Source: Schizophyllum amplum
Lineage: Eukaryota > Basidiomycota > Agaricomycetes > Agaricales > Schizophyllaceae
Direction of reading: 5' to 3'
DNA: 64,000 nt
Assembly (NCBI GenBank): GCA_007026445.1
Contig: VDMD01000100.1
Span: 26,314 to 90,313 of the forward strand
The position numbers and the translations under genes are program-made. The notes beneath the pieces were generated by a model. That model ran no database searches, was not told the origin of the DNA, and saw nothing but the letters and a program-made list of their open reading frames with translations. This document shows, piece after piece, positions 1 through 10,688 of the stretch; position 1 is the stretch's first letter; each line of letters opens with the position of its first letter.

Positions 1-522
1 GCACTTCTCGACCGCGTGGCCATGCCGCGAATCGAGGAGCTCATACTGCGAGAAAGGAAGCATATGCGGCACGATCCCCTCTCGCTGCTGTTGGTCTTTC
101 TCTGCCATCCTGCACATGCCGAACACCGCCGCCTACAGCGCCTCACCGTTGCCATAACTTGGAAAATCGATCAGGACTTATTCCTGCGCTGCCTGGAAAA
201 GCTGGGCGAGCTTCGCGAGCTGCGTGTCGAGAATGACTCATGGGATACGTTGGGCCTCATGACGGAGGATACAATCAACCACCTAACGTGCACCGACGAT
301 AGGATACCGTTACTCCCAAAGCTCAGCAAGGTCGTGCTCAGGTTCTGCCGTCGTGAGCTTCTGCAGATGGTCCAGAGCCCGCTGCGAGCGATGTTGATGT
401 CGAGAGAGAGACCGCGTGCATGCGCGTCGTGCGATGTGTCTGCTGTGGAGGATATGCAGATCATTGTGGGAATGCGCGGGGAGACTTCGCAGATTTACCG
501 AATTCGACACACAACTACATAA
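1..522 (+). CDS. F-box/LRR-like protein, C-terminal part (cut by window edge)
   Basis: An open frame runs from base 1 to a TAA at 520-522 (173 residues), so only the C-terminal part is present. It matches the end of the F-box protein at 16404-17900 closely, including the shared pieces EELILRE, HRLQRLT, RCLE.L, LTC..D..PLLP.LSK and SRERPR.CASCDV. That paralogue has the F-box-type N-terminus, which here would lie outside the window. Such proteins are usually substrate receptors of SCF ubiquitin ligases; the target is unknown. It is transcribed toward SET gene A, mirroring the arrangement at 16.2-17.9 kb. No break is seen within the visible part. Confidence 0.75.
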   Translation, partial: ALLDRVAMPRIEELILRERKHMRHDPLSLLLVFLCHPAHAEHRRLQRLTVAITWKIDQDLFLRCLEKLGELRELRVENDSWDTLGLMTEDTINHLTCTDDRIPLLPKLSKVVLRFCRRELLQMVQSPLRAMLMSRERPRACASCDVSAVEDMQIIVGMRGETSQIYRIRHTTT

Positions 523-540
523 TTTTATATGCAGTACTTA

Positions 541-728
541 GAGTCTGGCCGGCCACACTTAGCAGCTACGCTAAGCTCTGCGCTGAGCGCTGAATTCTAA
601 ATAAAAGCTGAATCGGCCCCACCGGAAGCCGACGGAAGGTGATGCGCGTGATGCGGCGTGATGCTAGTGTGATGTTCGTCACGTCGGTTGAACTTGTGTG
701 ACACGGGCGTGTTACACACGTCCCGCGC
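541..728 (+). repeat. Left terminal inverted repeat of the MITE
   Basis: Pairs with 1151-1332 in inverted orientation over about 180 bp. There are a few substitutions, and an indel of about 10 bp near the inner end around 706-716. Confidence 0.85.
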
Positions 729-1150
729 CTATATTGTGCTCGTTCCTTGCTGCACAATCGTCAGGCAGCCCCAAATTTCTACCTGCCGTAATATTTGCTT
801 GGATCATACATGCTCTGGCAGTTATTACAGCTCTGTACACCCAGCATCAGTGGTAGATGATCAGCCTCACCACATCAGCGTTCACTGGCGCCCCCCCCCC
901 AGGTCCATGTATCTGTCCATGAGCACCCCAATGAGCCTGGAATGAGACTCTTAAGTATTTTGCTCCGTTTTCAGTCGAACTTTAGAAGCGCAGGCCGGTG
1001 TGGCACGGCGTGTTAAGACAATGACTTATTTAGGTCAGAAGATCACTGCCTGATCTGCCACCGCAATGTGCTAGCAAGAGTCTTCCTAGCCCGAGCATAA
1101 TCTCAGTCTGGAGACGACCTGGAGGAAGACATGCAGTCTCATAGCTTTCA

Positions 1151-1332
1151 CGCGCAGGACGTGTGCCCATGTCACACAAGTTCAACCGACGTGACGAACA
1201 TCACACTAGCATCACGCCGCATCACGCGCATCACCTTCCGTCGGCTTCCGGTGGGGCCGATTCAGCTTTTCTTTAGAATTCAACGCTCAGCGCAGAGCTT
1301 AGCGTAGCTACTAAGTGTGGCCGGCCAGACTC
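1151..1332 (-). repeat. Right terminal inverted repeat of the MITE
   Basis: The reverse complement of 541-728 with few mismatches. The outer end is CGGCCAGACTC, followed directly by the TTA duplication. Confidence 0.85.
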
Positions 1333-1494
1333 TTATATCGATTTCTGGCCCAGGAGCGGTTACATCGAACAGCACCGCCGACTTCTACGCATGGACTCTT
1401 CTTGCTACTGGCATGTTCCAAGGGAAATCGTTACTGACAAGAAGGACTGCATACTACACTGATCTACACGCAAACTTACATATAACTGGAGCAT

Positions 1495-3232
1495 CTAGAA
1501 TAACTCCTTCAACGCAGGCTTGTTGAATTTGACCCAGTTCAGTTGATCCTCGCGCTTCCTCACCTCCGCCGCCTTCACGTTGTCCCCCATCATGCGATAG
1601 CCCATGCGCAAATGGTGATGCAGGGACAGGTAATCGGTTAGTTCCTCCAGCCCTTCCTCCTGAATAAGCGACACCTTCCACAGATTCCTCTTGATGTGGT
1701 AGTATGGGTTGCGATTGACGGGTTCAGGGTTGTTGAATGTAGCGATGATCGCACGACGGGCGTCGGAGGCGACGTGGTCGACGCATGACGGGCAGCTGCA
1801 TTCGAAGCCGTAGGGTGCGAGGCTCTTCTTACGCTCTTCGTAGTTATCGACGCCGCGCCTGACGTAGGAGATACAGATCTCCTCGCCCGCTTGAATGGGC
1901 CGCACCGCTCGAAGGACTGTCGCGAACAGCTCGTAGTCGAAATGTGGGTGTGCATTTGGGCGGCAGCTGGAGATTCGCGGAAGCGTCAAAACCGGCACGG
2001 TGTCCCCTATGGTGGACCTTCACATACCTGTGATTCGCGCGGGAGATATCATCGGCGACAAAAGAGAACTTGCCCGCCTCCCCAGGCCAATCCATAAACT
2101 TGTAGTCGCCCGGAGCGCCTATACCATTCGTCCTGAAACGCCCCGTGAGTGGCCCACTCCCATCGCCTTCGTGACAGTTGAAGAGCGCCAAGTAAGCCTC
2201 CCTCCGCGCCGGCGTCATCCGCGCGAGCAGTTCCTCGTAACGTTTCTCCCCAGCCCTGATCTGCGCTCCGATGACTTCTCTCTTCGTGACGGTCGGGGGT
2301 AGCCCGTCCGGGAACTCATCGTGCCCAGGTGGCATCAAAATGGGCGCCATCATGAGCGGTCGCTCAGCGACGATGAGGTCGCCCGTGTCCAAGGCGCGCG
2401 TCGCGACCAAGCCCGTGCCCTTGCCCTCCATGTGCTCGACGCGATAGACGGGGTGGGTGTTGCGTGGGATCCGTCCAAGCGGTTGCGCAGCCTGCATCTC
2501 GAGGATTTTGCGCTCGGTGGCGGGGTCGAGCAGTGCTTCGCACCAGCCCTCGCGTAACTCGGTCTTAGTAGGAACGGCCTTGCGAGCAGGGATGGTTGCG
2601 TAAACGTAGTCAACCTCGGGGAGAGGGAGATTTCCTTTCAAGCTCGCGCGTGCAAACTCAGGAATGGCGAGTTCGTCGGAGTCTTAAAAAAATCAGAATA
2701 TGTCACGTTATATCGTAGTACGAAGACGTACCGGCATCTGCGAAGGACATCTTGGTGAATTGCGCCGGCAGGTTGTCGGACTTCTTCTTATTGGGAATAT
2801 CGCTGACGATGCTGTTGGCCTCTTCGGGGCTATAGGATGTGACGGTTAGGTCTTGCAGACCCCCGAAGGCAGAGTACAGATCCGCCACCATCGGAGGTAG
2901 CTCGACGCTTTCCCCGTGCTGGTCTTTCACGGCTTTGCAGATGGTAAGTCAGAACTGCCGGCGTGATATTCGACGGTCCATTTACTGTGAATGATCTCCG
3001 CGAGCGGAGGGTCCGGCGCTTCAACAGCAATCTCCGGAAGCGGAGGGTCAGGCGCCTCATCGGGGACGATATGCTCTACCTGCGTAGTCGGCACTACTTG
3101 AGAGAATCGGTTAGAGGCGAGAACATGCTGTCTAACCCGCCACTCACCCAAATCTGTGTTAGGCGCCGAGTCGCGCTTGGCAATCGATCGCTGTCCCCGA
3201 GAAGAGTTCAGAAATCCGCGCTTGAAGTTCAT
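1495..3232 (-). CDS. SET-domain protein, type A, left-arm copy
   Basis: Five exons: 3148-3232, 2986-3096, 2732-2932, 2028-2682 and 1495-1966, giving 507 residues. The start is the ATG of MNFKRGFLN, the same leader as in the other array members. A SET domain begins near residue 218 (KGTGLVATRALD). The AdoMet motif NHSCRPNA sits at about residues 349-356 with an intron inside it, followed by GEEICISY and a Cys cluster (FECSCPSC, about 405-412). The C-terminus is a helical region as in SMYD-type enzymes, but no MYND finger is present. Probably a protein lysine methyltransferase; the substrate is unknown. All splice sites are GT-AG and frames agree with the paralogue at 14503-16195. It appears intact. 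Confidence 0.88.
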
Positions 3233-3619
3233 GGTGCAGATTTCCGGCGACGCTTCAGATCAAGAGCTACGACGATGAGAGGCGCGTAGAGCTGAGCGGC
3301 GAGATGAGGGTAAAATGACGAGACAAGAGAACAATAGAAACTCTGTGGCCGGTTCTTATGTGCGGCTGAGGATCTTCTCGTACTCCTTCGAGGCACGTCC
3401 CGTGACGCGATAGCACCCACAGTGCGTGCTTCTGACCCGTCGCGGAGTTCGTAAATTGAGGGCCCTGGCACCGCAGTCAATGGTATTGGGGACTTTCCCA
3501 TGGTCGTTAACAATGGAAGCCTGTTGGCACATGGAAAGCAATCGTCGTGAAATACACCGCGCTAATCGAGCAACATGTAAGCACATCGCAGCGGCAAGTA
3601 CGTACGACCTTTTGGGTGG
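3233..3619 (-). promoter_or_regulatory. Upstream region of SET gene A, left copy
   Basis: Reads as the reverse complement of 14150-14500, with shared blocks such as GACCATGGGAAAGTCCCC and GAGAAGATCCTCAGCCGC. No gene of its own. A third, shorter copy of its distal part lies at 6090-6240. The conserved blocks are the best candidates for shared control elements. Confidence 0.55.
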
Positions 3620-3976
3620 GGCACGCGATCCCACTCGTACGCGCGTGTCCGAGGATCGCCCGCGTGGCTATTCGCTGGTTTCATGAACGCATCCCGCCGC
3701 TCCGGCAGCATCCGTCCCACCGCGAGCTCGAGACCCTTCTTCAACTCTGAGAGGCGCGCCTGTATAACCTGCTCCATGGTAGATTGCCGCGGCAATTTGT
3801 GCACCGGCGGTAAGTACGCTGAGCGGGACGAGGAGGATCGGGCGCGCAAGAGCCGGCGAGGATGAGGGCGCCCAATTGGATGTCGCGGATCGCAAAGACG
3901 CCCAAACCTTTCCCCTTTCCAAGGGCGAGATGCCGCATAATGGGGTTGTGAGGACAAGACAACAAAGCAGTGACAT
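3620..3976 (-). pseudogene. Truncated, frameshifted remnant of SET gene type B
   Basis: Two overlapping reading frames together match the middle of the type-B gene at 10689-12002: GKGLGVFA.RDI..GALILA in one frame, then QARL.E..KGLELAVGRMLPER in another. The 5' part is missing: a promoter-like stretch with ATGTCACTGCTTTGTT, shared with 10453-10468, runs straight into the SET core. The 3' half, including the NHSC motif and post-SET cysteines, is also missing, and sequence joins the type-A promoter block near 3620. The deletion also removed any copy of gene D from this arm. Confidence 0.8.
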
Positions 3977-4325
3977 GACTAGTCTTTCGCGGTCAATGCG
4001 TGGCGCTTAACGACGAGAGGGGGCGTCACAGCCGTTATAAACCCCTGCTAGCGAATGAGCTGTGAGAGCCTGTTCATGCTGCTACCTGGGAAAAATAGGG
4101 CGAGGTCGAACGGACACGCTATCTGGACAAGCGTGAAGTGATGACAGGAATGTTTTGGCAAGTTTGACTCGCAGTCGCCCAGAGCGCGTACGTTACGGCA
4201 CATGACTGGTCACGAGAGATCACTGTCACGGTTCAACTTTAGGGCTTTCAACTTTGGCCTTCATCAATTACTCAGAACTTTCCTGGCGTGAGGTCTAAGA
4301 CTACCAGCTTCAGAGGATTAAAACA
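3977..4325. other. Intergenic spacer, matches 10124-10450
   Basis: No gene seen. Its reverse complement matches the right-arm spacer after SET C: AAGTTGAACCGTGAC followed by a CTCTCGTGA block and a CTGTCATCAC block. It is part of the inverted duplication. Confidence 0.6.
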
Positions 4326-5916
4326 CTACTTCATCATACTCGACATCATAGAGAGCAAGAGGGCCATATTCCGATCTGTGCTGTTATCATCAAGGCGCTT
4401 CGACAGGACCTTCATCCGCTTGTTATACTTCGCCGCCTTCGCCTTGTTCTTAGACCCTGTGTACAGCGCACACAGACCCAGATGGTTGTACACGTACTGG
4501 CTCAAGCTCTCCAACCCCTCTTCCTCGAGGATGGCGATTTGCGTGAGATACCGGTTGATCTGGGAGGCGACTGGCTCAAACGTGTTCGGGCCCTCGTACG
4601 GGACGATCTGCGCACGACGGGCGTCAGAGGCGGAGTGGTCAGTGCATGCAGTGCAGGTGCAGTTCACGCCGTATGGCGCGAGCTTCTTCTTGCGCTCCTC
4701 GTAGGGCGAGTAGGTGTCGAGGTAGGAGATGAAGATCTCCTCGCCTTCAGCGATGTCGCGGACGGCAATGACGCTCTTGGAGAAAGACGCCTCATCCTCG
4801 TCGTTGTGCTTCGCGTTCGGCCGACAGCTGGAAGTGAGGCATCTTTGTCAGTCGGAGCAGTCCACGACTGGAGAGCAAGCCCACCTATGGTTCAGCCGCG
4901 AAATTTCGTCATAGACAAGTGTGTAAGTCCCGGCGATCCCCTCGCCTCCCTGCCACCTCCACTGCGAGCCTCCCCCGAATCCGTTCGTCCGGATCCGCCC
5001 AAAAATCGGCCCGCTCCCATCGTGTTCGTGTCCGTTCGCTAGCGCCATTAGCGCGGCGCGGCGCTCAGGCAGCATGCGGTCTGTAAAGAGTTTGAGTCGC
5101 TCCTCCCACACTATCATGCGTGCCTGCGACAACTGCTCGAGAGTGAAGTCCGGCGGGACGGCGACGTCTGTCGGAAGCGTCGCGGGGGTCATGATCAAGG
5201 GCCGCTCGGCGAGGATGAGGTCGCCCTCCTTGATGTCGCGCGTGGCGAAGACACCGAGGCCTTTGGCGCCCGCGGGCCCGACGCGATGCACGGGGATCGG
5301 AGGGTGCGGGACGGGCTGGGGGAAGCCCGGGTATGAGAATATGTGGCGCTTGGTCGCGCCGTCGAGGATGGCGTCGCACCAGGAGTCGCGTCGTTCCGCG
5401 TCGGAGTGTATCGTGACGTCCTCATACATGAGAGGAATGGTGGTCAGGATCGGTTGGTGGTCGGGATGGTGGAACTCCTTCGCTTCCTCGATCGTCAGCG
5501 GCGGGGCTGTGAAGCCTTCGACTTTGCCTGAGAATGTTGTCAGCCGACGGGTTGTCGTGTCAGAAGTTGTGGATCGTACCTGCTCCCTCGACCGTGCCGT
5601 AGCTGAGTTTGATGAGAGATGGGCCACCTAAGCCGTACGGCGCTTAGCTGATGCTCGATCACTATGGGCAAGTTGACCAGCGGCACACCTGGGATATCCA
5701 CCATCTTCATGTTCCTATCCAATCCGCTCAAGTCGCGTCTCTCAACGCCGATATCCCGCGCTACGTCAACCTCTAGGACGTGTGTTAGCGCTTTCGAGCA
5801 GACTGGGTCCTACGATGCCACTAACTCTGTGACTGCGATGAACTCTGCGCCGTCTCGGCCTTTGGGCGCGACGCAGTCTTCTCCTTGTTAGTGTTCTTCA
5901 AGAAGCCTCGCTTCAT
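4326..5916 (-). CDS. SET-domain protein, type C, left-arm copy
   Basis: Five exons: 5826-5916, 5689-5772, 5580-5627, 4885-5527 and 4326-4827; 455 residues. It starts at the ATG of MKRGFLKN. The SET core begins at KGLGVFATRDIKEGDLILAE. The intron after codons N-H (LNH|SCRPNA) splits the AdoMet motif at the same place and phase as in every array member. EEIFISY and a post-SET Cys cluster (NCTCTACTDH) follow, then a short helical tail. It has the same exon lengths as the right-arm copy except for 3 bases in exon 4. Predicted methyltransferase without a MYND finger. Intact as modelled. Confidence 0.88.
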
Positions 5917-6476
5917 GATGGTGTCGAATAGTTCGAGAGCTGCAACGATGGTGGCAAAAGGAGAGGATGAGTGAGTCTGACGGGGACGCGCAGGGGACAA
6001 AGCACCTTAAATCCACGTGTAGGGGTTCTTTGTAGAGAGCTTCCATTGTCATCCGAGAAAGCGGAGTTCCAAAATTGAGTACCAAGTATGAAAGGCTGAT
6101 AGTCCCATGATCATCGTGCGAACAATGGAAGTTCATCACAAGGAGGGCTGTCGTCGTCATATATGCCGCTGTAGTCGTGCAACGTGTAAGCACCTTGCAA
6201 TCAAAGGCAACCTTGAAGCTCAAAGCTTGAATCACTCAAAGATTTGTGAACATGCGAGTTGCACCGTTCTCAATGTACTGTACGTGAAAATGTGAGTAAA
6301 TTTGCTTGTTCGTGCTAGTAATGAACGTCAATGACTCACCAGCAACTCGCCGGCATCAACAGGACGTTGTTGTCCATCCTTGAATTCACGAATAGCAATC
6401 AGAGCGTGGCACGATGACGGAGTGTTCATGATGCATGAATGGTATTATACAAGTAAACAAGGGATAGATTTCGTCT
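5917..6476 (-). promoter_or_regulatory. Chimeric upstream region of SET C, left copy
   Basis: The proximal part (5917-6080) matches the promoter of the right-arm C gene, including TAAGGTGCTTTGTCCC in its reverse complement. The distal part (about 6090-6240) instead matches the promoter of gene A (TTCCATTGTTCGCACGATGA, as at 14222). The remainder up to 6476 is the 3' flank of the thiolase gene. No coding region seen. Confidence 0.6.
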
Positions 6477-7847
6477 CTACTGCTCGTTCGCGAAGACGGC
6501 GGCCATGCCCATGCCGGAGCCGATACACATGCTCGTCACGAAGATCTTGTCGCCGTACTGCTTCGAGATGTTCAAGCCGGTCGCAATTTGCCGCGCGCCA
6601 GCTGCAACCCCAGTCAGCGCCGAACAACACGTAATGCGAAAACACTCACTGCAACCGAGCGGGTGGCCCATGGCGATGGCACCACCGTGCCTGTTCACCT
6701 TCTCGAACGGAATGCCGATGGACTTGATGGAGTAGACCGCCTGCGATGCGAACGCCTCGTTGATCTCGAAAAAGTCGACGTCCTCCTTGGACAACCCGGT
6801 CTTCTGCAGCACGCGCGGGATGGCGACCGCGGGACCGATGCCCATGATGCGCGGGGGCACGCCCACCACGGCGCCCGCGACCCACTTGCCGAGCACGGGG
6901 ATCCCGAGGCGCTTCGCGACCGAGCGGCGCATGAGCAGCACCGCCGCCGCGCCGTCCGACACCTGCGACGCGTTCCCTGCGTGCGTCGCGCCGTCCTTCG
7001 AGAACGCGGGCTTCAGCTTCGCGAGGCTCTCCGCCGTGACGCCCTCCCGAACACCGTCGTCCGCGTCGACCAGCACCTGGCGCGCCTGCTCGGTCTTTGG
7101 GTCGATTACAGTCGCCTTCACAGGCAAGATCTCGTCGCGGAACTTGCCCGCCTTTTGCGCGGCGGCGGCCTTCTGGAAAGACTTGGCAGCGAAGGCGTCC
7201 TGCTCGGGGCGCCCGATGCCAAAGTCGGCGGCGACGTTCTCGGAGGTGATGCCCATGGGGATGAGGCAGTCCTCGGATTCCTGGTTCGAGAGGACTTCGT
7301 CGGAATAGCCGTCGGGCTGCGCGGAGGGGCCGAAACCAAAGGTCATGGACTCAACGCCGGCACCTGTGAGATGTGAGGGGGCGGGTCTTGGACTTTGGGC
7401 TGACTACGCACCGACGCCAATGTCGATCTCGCCCGCCAAAATCTCGTTCGCGATCTGGTTGACGGCGGTCAAGCCAGACGAGCACTGGCGGTTCACGGTG
7501 TTGATAGCGCTGGTGTTGGGGATGCCTGCGTGCAGCGCAGCCATGCGCGCCTGGCTGGCGCCGCCGCCCGCGGGGAGAACGTTTCCGACCGCGATGTCCT
7601 CGATGAGTTTGGGGTCCAAGTTGACCTTCTGGTACGCCGCGCGCAGGACATGCGAGAGAAGGAGCTCGGGACGCGTGTCCTTGAAGCCTCCCTTCCTTGC
7701 CTATGCATAAGGTCAGCCCGTCGCATTCCGACCGCCAAATTGCGTGTCGCGCACCTTGGTCATCGCCGTCCGCACCGCGGAAACGATAACGACATCGTTG
7801 TCGTTCTTTTGCAGAATCTTGGCGCGTGCCGCGGAGGTGGATGCCAT
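6477..7847 (-). CDS. POT1: Peroxisomal-type 3-ketoacyl-CoA thiolase
   Basis: Four exons: 7755-7847, 7412-7700, 6650-7363 and 6477-6601; 406 residues, normal for the family. It catalyses the last, thiolytic step of fatty-acid beta-oxidation (3-ketoacyl-CoA + CoA to acetyl-CoA + shortened acyl-CoA). The nucleophilic Cys lies in NRQCSSG (C104). The motif NRHGGAIAMGHPLG and the C-terminal SMCIGSGMGM with its active-site Cys are complete. The N-terminus (SAVRTAMTKARKGGFKDT) is typical of fungal peroxisomal forms, but no clear PTS2 could be read and the end ANEQ is not a PTS1, so location is inferred from the family. It is single copy at the centre of the inverted duplication. Confidence 0.95.
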
Positions 7848-8523
7848 TGTGATGGGTACAATGAACTGTATAATGGGCAGACGATCACGGTAAGAAACAG
7901 AAATGGTTTGGGCGTTTAACTTATAAGGGAGGGGTGCAATATCACATGCAAACCCCGCATTCGGCCCGGAGGTCGGGGCCGGTGATTCAAACAAGTGCAA
8001 TGCAACGCGCCTCTTGCGTCCTGCCGCCGGTGACCTCCAGGCCGGTTGACCAGCATCACGAGGTCCGCTGGACCCTGGTACATACACCGCCAACGAATTT
8101 CTACCCTCGATGCATCGAACTATTCATTGAGGGCGCATCACTTTTGCGCCATTCTATCAGCACACTATATATGACGGATACGTACGTATTTCTGTCTCGA
8201 GACTCGAGTCAAAAAAGACTGGAAGGTGCATGTGCTCGCGTCTTTTCCGATGTTTCTTCTAGCTGAAGCCCGAAGAATTGGTTGACTTTGCAGGCATACG
8301 GGCGCCAAAACACAGAGCGCCGATACAACGGCGAAGATGCACAATCAACGCCTGGGGCTCCCTGGTCTTTTTCATCTTTCGAACTCCGCCCTCTCGGCTG
8401 ACATGGAAGCTCTGCGAAGACCACCCCCTGCACGTGGGCTGATTATAAGGTGCTTTGTCCCTTGCTCGTCCCCGTCACTTTTCTTCTCTTGCCACCATCG
8501 TCCACATATCCAACATCACCAAC
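7848..8523. promoter_or_regulatory. Bidirectional promoter between thiolase and SET C
   Basis: 676 bp separating two divergent genes. From about 8370 onward it belongs to the right arm. A GC-rich imperfect palindrome (CGGCCCGGAGGTCGGGGCCGG) lies at about 7963-7983. No gene seen. Confidence 0.5.
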
Positions 8524-10123
8524 ATGAAGCGGGGATTCTTGAAGAATGCGAACAAGGGGAAGACTACGTCGCGCACGAAGACCCAGACGGTGCAGACCTC
8601 ATCGCAGCTGCAAAGTTAGTGGCGTCGTGGGACGCAGTCTTGGTTGCAGAGCGCTAACATGCTATCAGGCGTTGGACCGGCAGGGGATAGCGATGTTCAA
8701 AGGCGCGATCTGAGCTCTATGGACAGGAACACGAAGATGGTAGACGTTCCAGGTGTGCCACTGTGGCTCATGTTGATCGGGCGTCAGCTAAGCGCCGTAC
8801 GGTACAGATGGCCCAACTCATTTCAACCTCAGCTACGGCGTGGTCGAGGGAGCAGGTGCGCTTTAACGAATCCTGACGCAGCACCCCACGTGCTGACAAC
8901 ATTTTCAGGCAAACTTGTCGAAGGCTTCACACCACCGCCGTTGCAGATCGAGCAAGCGAAGGAGGTCGATCATCCAGACTACCAAACAGTCGTGACCACC
9001 ATCCCTGTTTTGTACCAGGACGTCACGATGCACTCCGACGCGGAACGACGCGACTCCTGGTGCGACGCCATCCTCGACGGCGCGACCAAGCGCCACATAT
9101 ACTCATACCCGGGCTTCCCCCAGCCCGTCCCGCGCCCACCGACCGCCGTGCACCGCATCGGGCCCGCGGGGACCAAAGGCCTCGGCGTCTTCGCCACGCG
9201 CAACATCAAGGAGGGCGACCTCATCCTCGCCGAGCGGCCCTTGATCATGACACCCTTGTGCCTCCCGAGCGACGTCCCCGTCCCGAAGGACTTCACGATT
9301 GAGCAGATGTCGCAAGCGCGCATGATGGCGTGGGAGGAGCAGCTGAAGTTTATGGTCGATCGGATGCTGCCGGAGCGGCGCGCGGCGTTGATGGCGCTGG
9401 CGAATGGGCACGAGCACGATGGGAGCGGGCCAATCTTTGGGCGGATCCGGACGAACGGGATCGGGGGTGGCTCGCAGTGGAAGTGGAAGGGAGGCCAGGG
9501 GCGCAACGGGCGCTACACGCTTGTCTACGATGAGATTTCGCGGCTCAACCATAGGTGAGCAGCATCGTGTCTTACTCCCCGGTCGCGGACAGTACGCTGA
9601 CAAAAGATTCATCACTTACAGCTGTCGGCCGAATGCGACGCATAACGACGAAGACGAGGCGTCGTTCTCCAAGAGCGTCGTTGCCGTACGCGACATTGCC
9701 GAAGGCGAGGAGATCTTCATCTCCTACATCGACTCCCGCAAGCCCTACGCGGAGCGCAAGAAGAAGCTGGCGCCGTACGGCGTGGACTGCACCTGCGCTG
9801 CGTGCGCTGACCACACCGCCTCCGACGCGCGTCGCGCGAAGATCGTCCCGTACGTCGGCCCCAGCACAGCTGAGCCAGTCGCCTCGCAGATCAATCGGTA
9901 CCTCACGCAAATCGCCATTCTCGAGGAAGAGGGGCTGGAGAGCCTGAGCGAGTACGTGCACTTCCATCTGGGTCTTGTTGCTCTGTACATGGGGTCTGGG
10001 GACAGGGCGAAGGTGGCGAAGTACAGCAAGCGAACGGAAGTGCTGTCGAAGCGCCTTGACAATAATGGTACAGATCAGGACATGGCCCTCTTGCTCTCTA
10101 TGATGTCGAGTCTCCTCAGGTAG
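8524..10123 (+). CDS. SET-domain protein, type C, right-arm copy
   Basis: Five exons: 8524-8614, 8669-8752, 8808-8855, 8909-9554 and 9622-10123; 456 residues. The leader is MKRGFLKN. The SET core starts at KGLGVFATRNIKEGDLI, the AdoMet motif NHSCRPNA is formed across the 9554/9622 intron, EEIFISY follows, and the post-SET cluster is DCTCAACADH. Exon phases are identical to the left copy at 4326-5916, its closest relative. Predicted protein lysine methyltransferase of unknown target. Intact. Confidence 0.88.
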
Positions 10124-10688
10124 AATGTAATTACTGAGAAGTTGGTACTTCAGGCCGAGGAGGGTCTGTGTAACTAAAGAAGCGCAAAGTTGAACCGTGA
10201 CGGTGACCTCTCGTGATCCGTCATGTGTCGGCACGTACGCGCTCCGGGTGACTGAGTTGAACCTCCCAAAAACATGCTGTCATCACCTCAGGTTTATCCA
10301 AATGGCGTGCCAAATCTAAAGCGTCCTCTGCAGCCCGTGTATTAGCTGAATATGCTCTTTTTGCAGCTCGCTCGCTGCTTCGGGCTTATGGCGGCTGTAA
10401 CGACCCTGCTCGTCCATCGATTAGCGCCGCGTATTGACCGCGGAAGAATTCTATGTCACTGCTTTGTTCTCCTCTATCTCCCACTCTCCCACCTGCTCCG
10501 TTGACCTTGCACAACGGCGCTCAATAACTGAACTCTCAACACGCCCCGGTGACGCGGCGCCCTCACTCCAGATACCCCATTCACCGTGAACGGCTGACAC
10601 CTCGGACCGTTGGTCGCCCAGGATGATTGATATAGGGTTCTCCAAGCTGCTTCTATTGGGGACGTTCACATTTGTCATCTACTACCTC
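10124..10688. other. Spacer and promoter before SET B
   Basis: The first part (10150-10310) mirrors the left-arm spacer 4130-4320. The part at 10440-10490 (ATGTCACTGCTTTGTT) matches the sequence fused to the type-B remnant at 3976. The frame of gene B stays open back to 10623 and would add a hydrophobic stretch (LLLLGTFTFVIYYL) ahead of the family leader; I treat this as upstream sequence, but a longer membrane-anchored form cannot be excluded. Confidence 0.5.

Larger units (their letters stand above)
541..1332. mobile_element. PIF/Harbinger-like MITE (non-autonomous DNA transposon)
   Basis: A 792-bp element with long terminal inverted repeats: the left begins GAGTCTGGCCGGCCACACTT and the right ends with its reverse complement. 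It is flanked on both sides by TTA (538-540 and 1333-1335), which fits the TWA target-site duplication of the PIF/Harbinger superfamily. The interior holds a poly-C tract (about 891-900) and no transposase-like frame, so it would need help in trans. The mirrored locus at 16196-16403 has the same flanking sequence without the element, so insertion followed the segmental duplication. Confidence 0.85.
1..6080. repeat. Left arm of large inverted duplication
   Basis: This segment carries, from outside inward, an F-box gene end (+), SET gene A (-), a scar of SET gene B (-) and SET gene C (-). Every unit has a mirrored counterpart in 8370-17900, and the non-coding spacers match as well: the segment between A and the F-box gene, the 3' flank of C, and the promoters of A and C. 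Similarity in the C promoter can be followed to about 6080. The window edge cuts the outer end. Identity was judged by eye and not computed. Confidence 0.85.

Noticed and set aside
566..757. Small open frame within the MITE
   Set aside because: Lies in the terminal inverted repeat, appears in both repeats, and resembles no transposase.
6588..7376. 262-codon open frame opposite the thiolase gene
   Set aside because: Arg/Leu-rich antisense shadow of a GC-rich coding exon; it spans a clear intron of the real gene.
10623..10688. Earlier in-frame ATG adding a membrane-like segment to SET B
   Set aside because: All sister genes begin at the KRGFL leader; the longer form is kept only as an alternative.
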